A DNA stretch of 64,000 nt from Methylohalomonas sp034521715 (GTDB taxonomy: Bacteria > Pseudomonadota > Gammaproteobacteria > Methylohalomonadales > Methylohalomonadaceae): NCBI GenBank assembly GCA_034521715.1, contig JAXHLY010000010.1, positions 124,001 through 188,000 on the forward strand, in the 5' to 3' direction. Shown in pieces: positions 48,814 through 58,115 of the stretch. How positions within the stretch are numbered: the first letter of the stretch is position 1; every line of letters starts with the position of its first letter. The notes beneath the pieces are model-generated. The model searched no databases and was not told the origin of the DNA. It was given only the letters and a program-made list of their open reading frames with translations. A program made the position numbers and the translations under genes.

Positions 48814-49870
48814 GGTCTCTAGATTCTAACGCAACAGTTCGTTGAAAGCTTCGAATGGCGTTTGTGCATCAAGGACTTTACGCGGTCTACCATTGAGCCG
48901 GTCCTGGACCTTGCGGATTTCATACGCACTGACTTCATTGAAATCGGTACCTTTCGGAAAGTACTGACGTATGAGGCCATTGGTGTTTTCATTGGTACCA
49001 CGCTCCCAGGGACTCTGTGGATGAGCAAAATAGACTTTCATTTTCGTCTTACGGGTGAACAGGCGATGTTCCGTCATCTCCTTGCCACGGTCATAGGTCA
49101 GCGACAGCTTCATCTGCTTCGGCACATGACGCAATTTGCGGGCAAACGCCTGGCGAACGCTGGTGGCATCCTGCGCCGGCAGCCGTACCAGCAACACGGT
49201 ACGCGTGGTGCGTTCGACCAGCGTGCCCAGCGCGGACTGATGACCACGGCCCAGGATCATGTCGCCTTCCCAATGACCCGGGATCGTCCGGTCGGCGACC
49301 TCGGGCGGGCGTTCGGCGATGCTGATCATCTCGGGGATTTGCCCGCGCCGGTCAGCCCCGCGACTACGCGGCCGGCGGTGTTTGCGGTGCTGGCGCAAAT
49401 GGCTCAACAGCTCGCGGCGCAGTTCCCCGCGCGGCAACACATACAGATAGCTGTAAATCGTCTCGGCGCTCACCTGCAAACTCGGTTCATGCGGATACTG
49501 TCGGCGTTGTCGATCATGAATCTGTTGCGGCGACCACTGCCGGCGCAACAGGCGAAAGACAGTGTGCCGCAGCCGGCGGCTCCACGGCCAGTCGCCGGGG
49601 CTTGCGATAGCAGCGCTTACGCGCTTTCTTTTGGGCGGTGACTGCCCGGTAATCGGAGCCCGAGCGGTTACGGGCCAGCTCCCGGCTGATGGTCGAAGGA
49701 CTGCGCCCCAGGTCGCGGGCCATCGCTCGAATACCCAGACCCTGGGCATGGCGAATGCTGAGTTCCTCGCGTTCAGCCAGGTTCATGCGCTGATAACACT
49801 TTGACATGCAACACGTCTCCTCAATAATGGCAGCATTATTATCACCGTGTTGCGCTAGGAATTAGAGACC
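48814..49870 (-). mobile_element. IS30-family insertion sequence
   Basis: A 1057-bp element with imperfect terminal inverted repeats. The left end at 48814-48836 is GGTCTCTAGATTCTAACGCA, and the right end at 49848-49870 reads TGCGCTAGGAATTAGAGACC. Ends share GGTCTCTA and GCAACA. It fills the gap between the porin and the radical SAM genes and may separate them from the nar transcript. I could not identify a clear target duplication. IS30 duplicates only 2-3 bp. Confidence 0.87.
48826..49807 (-). CDS. IS30-family transposase, one frameshift
   Basis: DDE transposase of about 326 residues. An N-terminal helix-turn-helix carries MSKCYQRMNLAEREELSI, then MARDLGRSPSTISRELARN. The catalytic region has GHWEGDMILGRG (first Asp), LTYDRGKEM (second Asp) and SPWERGTNENTNGLIRQYFP (Glu). 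The frame breaks at about 49576, where one extra C separates RRLAVEP from RLRHTVFRLLRRQWSPQQI. Transposition competence depends on whether that base is real. Nothing else is carried. Confidence 0.88.
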
Positions 49871-49926
49871 GCCTTATTAAACAAGGTCTAATCAGTAGTG
49901 TTCGGAGGCGGGAATTTCGAAATAAC

Positions 49927-49940
49927 TTGACGTAGCTCAA
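49927..49940 (+). promoter_or_regulatory. FNR-like box upstream of the radical SAM pair
   Basis: TTGACGTAGCTCAA keeps the TTGA-N6-TCAA core and full symmetry of FNR/DNR sites, but has C/G at the fifth positions. Its centre is 70 bp before the start at 50004. A TTATGGT -10-like hexamer near 49963-49969 is correctly spaced for activation from about -41. This suggests anaerobic or nitric-oxide control independent of the nar promoter. Confidence 0.6.
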
Positions 49941-50003
49941 TGCTAGATAATTGCATTTCCAGTTATGGTGATATTGACTAAACCTATAAGAGGCTAGATC
50001 GCC

Positions 50004-51953
50004 ATGACAGGGAGTGAGCCGCTGCCGCCGGGTTCGTTTCCCTTAAAGAACCGATTCAGGTTACTGCTGATCAACCCCCGGTTTCCGGAAAGTTTCTGGA
50101 GTTTTCGTTTCGCTATCAAAAATATCCTGCCGCGCAAACGTGCCCTGAATCCGCCCCTCGGTCTCGCCACACTGGCCGCCTTGTGTCCCCCCGAATGGGA
50201 CATCACGATCATCGATGAGAATGTCGAGCCGTTGCCCATGATGCCTGAAGCTGACCTGATTGGCATCTGTGGTATGGGGGTCCAGTTCGCCCGCCAGTCA
50301 GAATTGCTAAATTTCTATAAAAACCAGGGTTATTATGTAGTGGCCGGCGGCAGTTATGCGTCCCTATGCCCGGAGCGTTATACAGATTTGGCGGATACAA
50401 TAATAGCCGGTGAGGCAGAATATATCTGGCCGGTCTTTTGTCAGGACTTCCTGGCCGGTAAAGCAAATGCCCTGTATCAGGAATCTGGCATAGTAGCTAT
50501 TGCCGATTCCCCAACACCACGTTTCGATTTGTTGAAACTGGATCGCTATACCGCAGTCAGCATGCAGTTTTCCCGAGGATGTCCTTATCGTTGCGAATTT
50601 TGCGACATCATAGTCATGTTTGGACGCAAACCACGCACCAAGACTACAGATCAAATCGGGCGGGAGCTGGACAAGCTTCGCGTGCTTGGTGTGAGAAATA
50701 TCTTTTTCGTCGACGATAATTTGATTGGCAACAAGAAAAAAGCGAAGGAGCTTCTGGCCTATATCAGGGACTATCAGCACATTCATCAATACTGGTTCAG
50801 TTTTGGCACTGAAGCCTCACTCAATCTGGCGGAGGATCAGGAATTAATGACATTATTCCATGAGGCACGTTTTGGCTGGGTATTTATAGGTATCGAATCT
50901 CCGGATGAGGCCAGTCTCAGGGAAATGAAAAAAAGCCAGAACCTGCGCGGCAATCTGCTTGAATCGATAATTACGCTATATCGCAACGGCATCGACGTCA
51001 TGGCCGGATTTATTGTGGGCTTCGACAATGACACACTGGATACATTTGATCGTCAGCATCGGTTCATCACGCAATCCGGCATTCAGCTGGCTATGGTAGG
51101 GCTACTGACGGCCTTGCCAAAAACACCTCTCTATTTGCGTTTGGAAAAGGAGGGCAGGCTTATCAAGGACGCCCCGGATGGTAACAATACGGGTGCAGCT
51201 ACCAACCTGATACCACTACACATGAATTATGATGAAATGGTCGCGCGTTACAAGCAGCTGTACCGGCGTTTACAGACAGATGCAGGTATTGGATCCCGGA
51301 TTGAGTCTAAAATACGCTATCTCAATTCTCCAATATACAACGTTCAATATACGAACAGAGAACGTCTGACGATCCTCTACCGTTTGTTGACAAGCGGTAT
51401 ATTACCGGGTGGGCCGGCACGGCTTGGCTGGTTTGTCAGGACTCTCTTCAGGACCAGAGTCAGGGTCTGGCCACAGGTCATTACCGACTGGATTACCGGA
51501 TTGGCCATGCGTGATTATGTCGACCGGCATTTTCAATTCGTTACCATTCAAAATAACAAGATGGTCGAAAAATATATCCGTCGTCTGCGTGATCTCGGCA
51601 GGGAAGGCCTGAATCACGGAACGCTGGGGTTATCGGTATCATTCGGCACCGGTTGTCATTATATTGAACTCACCCTGCGGGGTTATTCAGGCCAGCGCTT
51701 TTTACGGCAAGCAGGACACAAGCTGGATCGTCTGTTGCGTAAAACCACTGTGACCCTAGTCCTGCGCGTTGAATCACTGGCAGAGGAACAACTCGATCAA
51801 ATGCAGAACTTATTACAGCTATTAAGCCGTCACGGTGACCGCATATTTATTCATCTGAATAATAAACTGATGCCGCTAATATACGTGGATTCATCGGTTT
51901 TTAATCTCATGCTGAGCGATCCTGGCAACCATGGACAGACTGGTAGCAATTGA
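50004..51953 (+). CDS. B12-binding-domain radical SAM protein with DUF4070-like C-terminus
   Basis: A 649-residue class B-like radical SAM protein. Residues about 15-150 form a cobalamin-binding-like domain (FRLLLINPRFPESFWSFRF, LNPPLGLATLAALCPPEW, IIDENVEPL). The radical SAM core at about 190-200 has FSRGCPYRCEFCDII, with Cys-x3-Cys-x2-Cys, then FFVDDNLIGNKKKAK and FIGIESPDEASLREM. A C-terminal DUF4070-like helical region follows, then about 130 residues I do not recognise. An AGAGG ribosome site precedes the ATG. The substrate is unknown. Methylation or another C-C/C-H modification is typical of the class. The stop overlaps the next radical SAM start. Confidence 0.88.
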   Translation: MTGSEPLPPGSFPLKNRFRLLLINPRFPESFWSFRFAIKNILPRKRALNPPLGLATLAALCPPEWDITIIDENVEPLPMMPEADLIGICGMGVQFARQSELLNFYKNQGYYVVAGGSYASLCPERYTDLADTIIAGEAEYIWPVFCQDFLAGKANALYQESGIVAIADSPTPRFDLLKLDRYTAVSMQFSRGCPYRCEFCDIIVMFGRKPRTKTTDQIGRELDKLRVLGVRNIFFVDDNLIGNKKKAKELLAYIRDYQHIHQYWFSFGTEASLNLAEDQELMTLFHEARFGWVFIGIESPDEASLREMKKSQNLRGNLLESIITLYRNGIDVMAGFIVGFDNDTLDTFDRQHRFITQSGIQLAMVGLLTALPKTPLYLRLEKEGRLIKDAPDGNNTGAATNLIPLHMNYDEMVARYKQLYRRLQTDAGIGSRIESKIRYLNSPIYNVQYTNRERLTILYRLLTSGILPGGPARLGWFVRTLFRTRVRVWPQVITDWITGLAMRDYVDRHFQFVTIQNNKMVEKYIRRLRDLGREGLNHGTLGLSVSFGTGCHYIELTLRGYSGQRFLRQAGHKLDRLLRKTTVTLVLRVESLAEEQLDQMQNLLQLLSRHGDRIFIHLNNKLMPLIYVDSSVFNLMLSDPGNHGQTGSN

Positions 51954-52834
51954 ACAGCATAACATTCGGATTATCTAATTGGGTGAGAACCGGTACACTG
52001 ACAATCACTAACCACAGCCGCGAGTCTGCAGGCTTGACTTATATTTATCCTGTTATCTCCCGGCGCGCCGGTGGGCTCTCCATTGGCATCAACCTGAATA
52101 CAAACAATGCCTGCAACTGGCGCTGTGTTTATTGCCAGGTGCCAAACCTGCAGCGAGGCACGGCACCCGCAGTAAACCTTGAACTGCTGCATGATGAATT
52201 ATTAGGTTTTCTGACCGATTTGGCCGACGGCAGTTATTTTGAGAAGGCAGGTGTACCTGCCGAATACCATCAAATCAGGGACATCGCCATATCGGGCAAC
52301 GGCGAGGCGACAAGCGCTGCCGGGTTCGCACAGGTTGTGGATATTATCGGACAGGTGAGGTCTGCAGCCGGGATCGATGACACGGTAAAAACCGTCCTGA
52401 TCACCAATGGCAGCCTGGTGCAACGGCAATCCGTACGTGCGGGTATTGCTTATTTAAGCCGTCTGAATGGCGAAATCTGGTTCAAGCTGGATGCTGCTAC
52501 CCATCAGGAACTGAAAAGGTTAAACGGTACTCATTTATCGCCAGGCCGAGTGTTCAGCAACCTAAAGTTGACGGCCACTCTGTGCATGACCTGGATACAG
52601 ACGTGTGCCTTTGCGCTCGATGGAGCACCTGCCGCTGATCGTGCCGCGTATCTGGATTTCATTCGCCGTATCGTGCATGAACGCATACCCGTAGCGGGTG
52701 TACATCTGTACGGGTTGGCACGGCCATCAATGCAGGAAGAGGCCGGACGCCTATCTGCTTTGCCTCCAGAATGTTTACAGGAATTCGCCGAAGCGATAGA
52801 ACATGCCGGTCTCAGGACCAGGCTTTCACCCTGA
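51950..52834 (+). CDS. Radical SAM protein, partner of the upstream B12 radical SAM gene
   Basis: A 294-residue radical SAM enzyme. The cluster motif is NNACNWRCVYCQVPNL (Cys-x3-Cys-x2-Cys), preceded by YIYPVISRRAGGLSIGINL. Later marks are DIAISGNGEATSA and EIWFKLDAATHQELKRLNGT. It is a generic elongator-like or MoaA-like half-barrel protein of uncharacterised family. The TTG start at 51950 overlaps the upstream stop by one frame step (TTGA). A GTG at 51983 is an alternative start. Tight coupling suggests the two act on one pathway or one substrate. No breaks. Confidence 0.82.
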   Translation: MNSITFGLSNWVRTGTLTITNHSRESAGLTYIYPVISRRAGGLSIGINLNTNNACNWRCVYCQVPNLQRGTAPAVNLELLHDELLGFLTDLADGSYFEKAGVPAEYHQIRDIAISGNGEATSAAGFAQVVDIIGQVRSAAGIDDTVKTVLITNGSLVQRQSVRAGIAYLSRLNGEIWFKLDAATHQELKRLNGTHLSPGRVFSNLKLTATLCMTWIQTCAFALDGAPAADRAAYLDFIRRIVHERIPVAGVHLYGLARPSMQEEAGRLSALPPECLQEFAEAIEHAGLRTRLSP

Positions 52835-52856
52835 GACGGACTGTGGACCGGGGATA

Positions 52857-52905
52857 ATTAAGGAAACTCTGAATAAATATGTCATTTCTCCCTTCGGTCG
52901 AGAAT
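52857..52905. repeat. MITE-like repeat, truncated copy B
   Basis: ATTAAGGAAACTCTGAATAA followed by TGTCATTTCTCCC and TCGGTCGA matches the left end of copies A and C, then diverges. Only about 49 bp remain. It lies in the 150-bp gap between the convergent radical SAM and fixH genes, whose remainder is AT-rich without other features. Confidence 0.6.
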
Positions 52906-52986
52906 AAGAGGGTGATTTTTCAGGGTTTTTTAAATCAAAAAATATCAATTATAAAATATAACTATATGATTACTAAAGAATAATTA

Positions 52987-53484
52987 TCACAGCTCTTGCC
53001 AGTGAGAATCCAGTAACCGCCAGTCTCCGGCGCTGATCTCCACATGCCAACGACCGGCTGGCAGTGACGGAATAGCGCCCTGATAAAGGCCGTCCGACGT
53101 GCGCACAAGTTTCAGGGATTGATCATAGCCGGCACGTGTCGCATGCATGAACTGCACATTGATCCGCTCGGGATAGGAAAACCTGTCATCCGCCGACAGG
53201 TGGACGGCTATCCGGCCATCAGACTCATCAATATTCAGGGATGAACTCAGACCAAGCTGCCCGGCCTTTTCCTCACGCGCCAATACCTCGTTAATGGCCA
53301 TGCCGCGTTTGTAATAGTCATCTACAACCAGGCCATCATAACTGCTTATTGCCAGTACGATGGTGGTAATGCCCATGAAAATCGACATGACGGGAAAAAA
53401 TATTAACAGCCAGACATAGAATTCCCGGTACCATTTAACAGGCTTGTCGTTACTGTCTTGCTGAATGGTCGACGCGTTTTTCAT
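52987..53484 (-). CDS. fixH: FixH family protein
   Basis: A 165-residue protein with one N-terminal transmembrane helix (REFYVWLLIFFPVMSIFMG) and a periplasmic immunoglobulin-like domain. VVDDYYKRGMAIN right after the membrane is the FixH/CcoH hallmark. It assists assembly of cbb3 oxidase with CcoI copper supply. The start overlaps the ccoG stop by four bases. It is the last gene of the minus-strand cco cluster. Confidence 0.92.
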   Translation of the reverse strand: MKNASTIQQDSNDKPVKWYREFYVWLLIFFPVMSIFMGITTIVLAISSYDGLVVDDYYKRGMAINEVLAREEKAGQLGLSSSLNIDESDGRIAVHLSADDRFSYPERINVQFMHATRAGYDQSLKLVRTSDGLYQGAIPSLPAGRWHVEISAGDWRLLDSHWQEL

Positions 53485-54902
53485 TGTAATGGCCCCAGGA
53501 AACGTGCTTCCTTGGTGATCGTCAGGTCTGGATGTTGGCTGGTCAAGACATGGAATTCTATATATTCACTGCGTGAATTGAGTACATCTTCCTTTGCCCG
53601 GACACGTACCGGAACTTCGATGATTTCACCACTATCCAGGATAATAAGTTGATGATCATGCATGCTCTCAATACCGGGCAGGCCACTGACATCAATCGAG
53701 TATTCATGCATCTGATCACCCTTGTTCATAAAGCGCAGGGTGTAGACATTTTCGATAACGCCGTTGGAAACTTCACGATAGAGGCTGTTTCGATCACGCA
53801 TAATATCGTAGTCAAACGGTTTACGCATGGCGATACCGATAACAATCGCACCGAAAAGCGCCAGCAATATTGCGCCATAAATGACAATACGCGGCCTTAT
53901 GATGCGGCTTGGCTTTCCATCAATAGCATTCTGGGTTGTATATTTAATCAAGCCGCGCGGATAGCCCATCTTGTCCATGACAGAATCACAGGCATCGATG
54001 CAGGCCGAGCAGGTAATGCATTCGTATTGCTGCCCGTCGCGGATATCAATGCCGGTCGGACAAACCTGCACGCACAGCTGGCAGTTAATGCAATCACCCA
54101 GACCAAGTTCCACCGGATCCGCGTCACGCCGACGTGGTCCGCGTGGTTCGCCGCGATTTGGATCGTAGGCGACGATCAGCGTATCGCTATCAAACATGGC
54201 GCCCTGAAAGCGGGCGTAGGGACACATGTATTTACAAACCTGCTCGCGCATCCAGCCGGCATTGCCATAGGTGGCAAATCCGTAAAAAAACACCCAGAAG
54301 GTTTCCCAGGGACCGGTATTGAAACTTATTATTTTATGCCAGAGATCAGATATAGGCGTGAAATAGCCGACAAACGTGAAACCGGTGAATGCGGCAAAAG
54401 CAATCCAGAGTGCATGCTTGGTAGTCTTGATACGAAACTTGCGAAATGTAAGCGGTGACTGGTCCAGCTTCATCTGCTTGCGTCGGTCACCTTCAACCAG
54501 CCGTTCCATCCACAGGAATATTTCGGTCCAGACCGTTTGCGGACAGGCAAAGCCGCACCACAGACGTCCTGCCAGGGCAGTGAAAAAGAACAGTGACAGT
54601 GCCGCCAGTAACAACAGCCCGGTGAGGAATATGAAGTCCTGTGGCCAGAAAGTCAGATTAAAGATATGAAACTTGCGCCCGGGCAGATCCAGAAGCACGG
54701 CCTGTCGGCCTTCGTACTGCAACCAGGGCAGGCCATAAAAAATTCCCAGCAGTACACATACAGCCGTTGTCCGTAATGCCGCGAACAGGCCATGAACTTC
54801 ACGCGGATATATCTTTTGTCCCTTTTCATACAGAAACTCGCGCATTTCAGGCTCGGTTGCGGGCCTGATCGGGATTACCTTGTTTTCAGCGGCTTCGCCC
54901 AT
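53481..54902 (-). CDS. ccoG: Cytochrome c oxidase accessory protein CcoG
   Basis: Membrane iron-sulfur protein (FixG/RdxA), 473 residues, that reduces Cu(II) for cbb3 assembly. Five to six helices hold YGLPWLQYEGRQAVLLDLPG and GRLWCGFACPQTVWTEIF. Two 4Fe-4S motifs are CINCQLCVQVCPTGIDIRDG and CITCSACIDACDSVM. A C-terminal immunoglobulin-like domain (about 370-473) follows a last helix. It lies 5 bp after ccoP. Confidence 0.96.
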   Translation of the reverse strand: MGEAAENKVIPIRPATEPEMREFLYEKGQKIYPREVHGLFAALRTTAVCVLLGIFYGLPWLQYEGRQAVLLDLPGRKFHIFNLTFWPQDFIFLTGLLLLAALSLFFFTALAGRLWCGFACPQTVWTEIFLWMERLVEGDRRKQMKLDQSPLTFRKFRIKTTKHALWIAFAAFTGFTFVGYFTPISDLWHKIISFNTGPWETFWVFFYGFATYGNAGWMREQVCKYMCPYARFQGAMFDSDTLIVAYDPNRGEPRGPRRRDADPVELGLGDCINCQLCVQVCPTGIDIRDGQQYECITCSACIDACDSVMDKMGYPRGLIKYTTQNAIDGKPSRIIRPRIVIYGAILLALFGAIVIGIAMRKPFDYDIMRDRNSLYREVSNGVIENVYTLRFMNKGDQMHEYSIDVSGLPGIESMHDHQLIILDSGEIIEVPVRVRAKEDVLNSRSEYIEFHVLTSQHPDLTITKEARFLGPLQ

Positions 54903-54907
54903 GTTGT

Positions 54908-55846
54908 CTATTCGGCTGTACCTGTACCCGGCTCATTTTCTGCATTTTCGGAAATGCTCAGGATATAGCCCACGAGTAGATGGATTTTCGCGTCACCGAG
55001 AAACTCGCCATGCGGCGGCATACGCCCCTGACGGCCATCCCTGATACTTTTGATAATCTGTTTCTGGGAGCCGCCATACAGCCAGACATTATTGGTCAGC
55101 CTGGGTGCGCCCATCTGCTGGTTACCGTCGCCATCGGGGCCATGACATGCAGCGCAGTTTTGCTGGTAAATCTGTTTGCCGCGCGAAGCCACAATGGGGT
55201 CGGCACTCCTGCCGCTCAACTGACGCACATATTCCGCCACGTCGAATATCTGTTTCTCTGACAGCGTCTCCTTCCAGGCTGGCATCATGCCCTGACGTCC
55301 CTCGGCGATTGTTTCATGGATCTTTTCCGCACTCTCGCCATACAGCCATTCACTGTCGCGCAGGTTGGGGAAACCAGGTACGCCACGGGCATCGGCACCG
55401 TGACAGGTCGCACAATAGTTGGAGAACAGCCGCTCACCGATTTTGGTGGCATCTTCGCTATCGGCCAGTACAGCGGCGGGTTTGTTCCGATATTGTTCAA
55501 AAATAGGCCCGTATTTCTCCTTGGCCTGCTGCATTTCCTGCTCATAGTTGCCACGACTGGTCCAGCCTAGCAATCCCTTGAAAGTACCGAGTCCCGGGTA
55601 CAGCACCAGATAGCCAATTCCGAAAAACAGGGTGATATAGAACAGGTTCAGCCACCAGCGCGGCAGGGGATTATTGTATTCCTCCAGGTCGCCGTCCCAG
55701 ACGTGCCCCATGGTCTCGACCTGTTCGCCGGGTTTGCGTTTCTGACCGACCGACAGCCAGCGGATAAGCCAGAACATGGCCAGGATTCCGATAACCGTCG
55801 GTACGATGATGTACCAGTTCCAGAAGCTGCTGGTAAATTCATACAT
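54908..55846 (-). CDS. ccoP: cbb3-type cytochrome c oxidase subunit III (dihaem cytochrome c)
   Basis: Membrane-anchored dihaem c subunit, 312 residues, that passes electrons to CcoO/CcoN. The N-terminal helix FWNWYIIVPTVIGILAMFWL and a second near residue 70 precede two haem-binding motifs, CATCHG and CAACHG, each with a downstream Met ligand candidate. The typical EEYNNPLPRWWLNLFYIT stretch is present. Start at 55846 overlaps the ccoQ stop by eight bases. Confidence 0.97.
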   Translation of the reverse strand: MYEFTSSFWNWYIIVPTVIGILAMFWLIRWLSVGQKRKPGEQVETMGHVWDGDLEEYNNPLPRWWLNLFYITLFFGIGYLVLYPGLGTFKGLLGWTSRGNYEQEMQQAKEKYGPIFEQYRNKPAAVLADSEDATKIGERLFSNYCATCHGADARGVPGFPNLRDSEWLYGESAEKIHETIAEGRQGMMPAWKETLSEKQIFDVAEYVRQLSGRSADPIVASRGKQIYQQNCAACHGPDGDGNQQMGAPRLTNNVWLYGGSQKQIIKSIRDGRQGRMPPHGEFLGDAKIHLLVGYILSISENAENEPGTGTAE

Positions 55847-56033
55847 TGTTATCTTTGCTCATTTCGTCAGTCTGCGAATGGTCGCGCTGTGTTTCATCAT
55901 CATGATCGAAGGGAATGCGAGAAGCCCGATCGTAATGTTCACGCCGGTTCCGGTTCCAGACAAAGGCGACAATACCGATGAAGATAATCAGTATCAGTAA
56001 TGACCATATGCCGTGTATCAGGCCCAGATCCAT
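55839..56033 (-). CDS. ccoQ: cbb3-type oxidase subunit CcoQ (FixQ)
   Basis: A 64-residue single-helix protein (GIWSLLILIIFIGIVAFVWN) followed by an acidic, His-rich tail. The size, position between ccoO and ccoP, and the Trp-Asn-Arg after the helix match CcoQ, which stabilises the oxidase. The gene begins one base after the ccoO stop. Confidence 0.92.
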   Translation of the reverse strand: MDLGLIHGIWSLLILIIFIGIVAFVWNRNRREHYDRASRIPFDHDDETQRDHSQTDEMSKDNNV

Positions 56034-56034
56034 G

Positions 56035-56649
56035 TCAGCGCCTCGTTTTCACGGCAGTGCCAAGCACCTGCATATAGGCGATGATCGCATCCATTTCTGT
56101 CTTGCCCTCGAGCTGTTCCGGCGCCTTTTCAATATCCTCGTCCGAATAAGGCGTACCGAGTCTGCGCAGGGCCTGCATACGATCCTGGACGGTCTCGGCA
56201 TCAATTGTATTCTCGGCCAGCCATGGATAACCCGGCATGATTGATTCCGGCACCACATCCCGGGGATTGATTAAATGAACTTCATGCCATTCGTCACTGT
56301 AGCGGCCACCGACCCGTGCCAGATCGGGGCCGGTCCTCTTGGAACCCCACTGAAAAGGCCGGTCATAGACAAACTCGCCTGCCAGCGAGTAATGTCCGTA
56401 ACGTTCGGTCTCGGCACGAAACGGCCGGATCATCTGCGAATGGCAGACCATGCAGGATTCACGGACATAAACATCACGGCCGGCCAATTGCAGTGCTGTG
56501 TAGGGCTTGAGGCCGTCTACGGGTTCCGTCATGGCGGGCATGAAAAACAGGGGAACGATCTGCACCAGGCCGCCGACGAGCACGACGGCCAGGATCAGCA
56601 CGATCATCAAACCAATATTTTTTTCGACTTTTTCGTGTCCGGTTGCCAT
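56035..56649 (-). CDS. ccoO: cbb3-type cytochrome c oxidase subunit II (monohaem cytochrome c)
   Basis: A 204-residue membrane-anchored c-type cytochrome. The N-terminal helix IGLMIVLILAVVLVGGLVQI precedes LQLAGRDVYVRESCMVCHS, with one CxxCH motif, and FRAETERYGHYSLAGEFVYD, typical of CcoO. A Met ligand candidate is in PESIMPGYPWL. It starts 9 bp after ccoN. Confidence 0.97.
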   Translation of the reverse strand: MATGHEKVEKNIGLMIVLILAVVLVGGLVQIVPLFFMPAMTEPVDGLKPYTALQLAGRDVYVRESCMVCHSQMIRPFRAETERYGHYSLAGEFVYDRPFQWGSKRTGPDLARVGGRYSDEWHEVHLINPRDVVPESIMPGYPWLAENTIDAETVQDRMQALRRLGTPYSDEDIEKAPEQLEGKTEMDAIIAYMQVLGTAVKTRR

Positions 56650-56658
56650 GTTGATACC

Positions 56659-58098
56659 TCAGTGAGCGGCGGCCGGGGCCGGAATTGCAGCGGTGACTGG
56701 TTTGGCGCCGGCAATAGTGCGCCACAGGTTCCAGGCCATGATGAACATGCCGGCCAGGAAACAGATCCCGCCAATCAGGCGAATCACATAAAACGGATGC
56801 ATGGCAGCAACGGATTCGACAAAGCTGTAGGTCAAGGTGCCGTCCGGATTGACTGCCCGCCACATCAGACCCTGCATGATGCCGGCAACCCACATCGCGG
56901 TGATGTAAAGCACAATACCTAGACAGGCGATCCAGAAATGCCACTCGATCAGTTTCTGGCTGTAGATTTCACGTCCGAACAGTCGCGGTATTAAATAGTA
57001 CATGCTGCCGATGGAAATCAGCGCGACCCACCCCAGGGCGCCGGAATGCACGTGGCCGATGGTCCAGTCCGTATAGTGTGACAGGGCATTCACGGTCTTG
57101 ATGGACATCATCGGGCCTTCAAACGTCGACATGCCGTAAAACGACAGCGCCACGATGAGGAAACGTATAATGGGATCGGTGCGCAATTTCTCCCAGGCGC
57201 CGGACAGCGTCATGATGCCGTTGATCATGCCACCCCACGACGGCGCCAGCAGGATCAGCGACATGACCATGCCCAGCGATTGTGCCCAGTCGGGCAGAGC
57301 GGTGTAATGCAGGTGGTGCGGACCGGCCCAGATATAAACGAATATCAAAGCCCAGAAATGGACAATCGACAGGCGATAGGAATAAATCGGGCGCTCAGCC
57401 TGTTTCGGTACGAAATAATACATCATGCCGAGGAAGCCGGCGGTCAGGAAGAAACCGACGGCATTATGCCCATACCACCACTGCACCATGGCATCCTGAA
57501 CACCCGCGTAGGCTGAATAGGATTTCCACAGACTCACCGGCAGGGCGGCACTATTAACGACGTGCAGGAGAGCCACCGTGAGAATATATGCACCGTAAAA
57601 CCAGTTAGCCACGTAGATGTGCTTGACGCGGCGTCTGGCGATTGTGCCGAAGAAGACCACCGCATAGGCCACCCACACCAGGGTGATAAGGATATCAATG
57701 GGCCATTCCAGCTCGGCGTATTCCTTGGTGGTTGTAATGCCCAGTGGCAGCGTGACAGCGGCCAAAATTATGACTGCCTGCCAGCCCCAGAAGGTGAAGG
57801 CGGCCAGACCGTCAAAGGCCAGTCGGACATGGCATGTACGCTGAACAACATAATAGGAGGTCGCAAACAGGGCGCTGCCGCCGAAAGCAAAGATGACGGC
57901 ATTGGTATGCAGTGCGCGCAGGCGGCTGTAAGTCAGCCAGGGGATATCGAAGTTCAGTTGCGGCCAGGCGAGCTGGGCGGCGATGAGAACACCAACGGCC
58001 ATGCCGACGATACCCCAGATGATGGTCACAATGGCAAACTGGCGGACTACTGTATAATTATAGGTTTCGTCGCTCCCGACTGTGCTGGTTGCCGTCAT
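56659..58098 (-). CDS. ccoN: cbb3-type cytochrome c oxidase subunit I
   Basis: Catalytic haem-copper subunit, 479 residues and about twelve helices, that reduces O2 with high affinity and pumps protons. The low-spin haem His is in LRALHTNAVIFAFGG. CuB ligands are in WWYGHNAVGFFLTA and IWAGPHHLHYTALP. The high-spin/low-spin pair is in TDWTIGHVHSGALGWV. The frame is intact. The yip1-like gene starts the same strand 17 bp upstream. FNR box 58821-58834 is the likely control site. Confidence 0.98.
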   Translation of the reverse strand: MTATSTVGSDETYNYTVVRQFAIVTIIWGIVGMAVGVLIAAQLAWPQLNFDIPWLTYSRLRALHTNAVIFAFGGSALFATSYYVVQRTCHVRLAFDGLAAFTFWGWQAVIILAAVTLPLGITTTKEYAELEWPIDILITLVWVAYAVVFFGTIARRRVKHIYVANWFYGAYILTVALLHVVNSAALPVSLWKSYSAYAGVQDAMVQWWYGHNAVGFFLTAGFLGMMYYFVPKQAERPIYSYRLSIVHFWALIFVYIWAGPHHLHYTALPDWAQSLGMVMSLILLAPSWGGMINGIMTLSGAWEKLRTDPIIRFLIVALSFYGMSTFEGPMMSIKTVNALSHYTDWTIGHVHSGALGWVALISIGSMYYLIPRLFGREIYSQKLIEWHFWIACLGIVLYITAMWVAGIMQGLMWRAVNPDGTLTYSFVESVAAMHPFYVIRLIGGICFLAGMFIMAWNLWRTIAGAKPVTAAIPAPAAAH

Positions 58099-58115
58099 AA
58101 TGTCAGCCTAACTCC

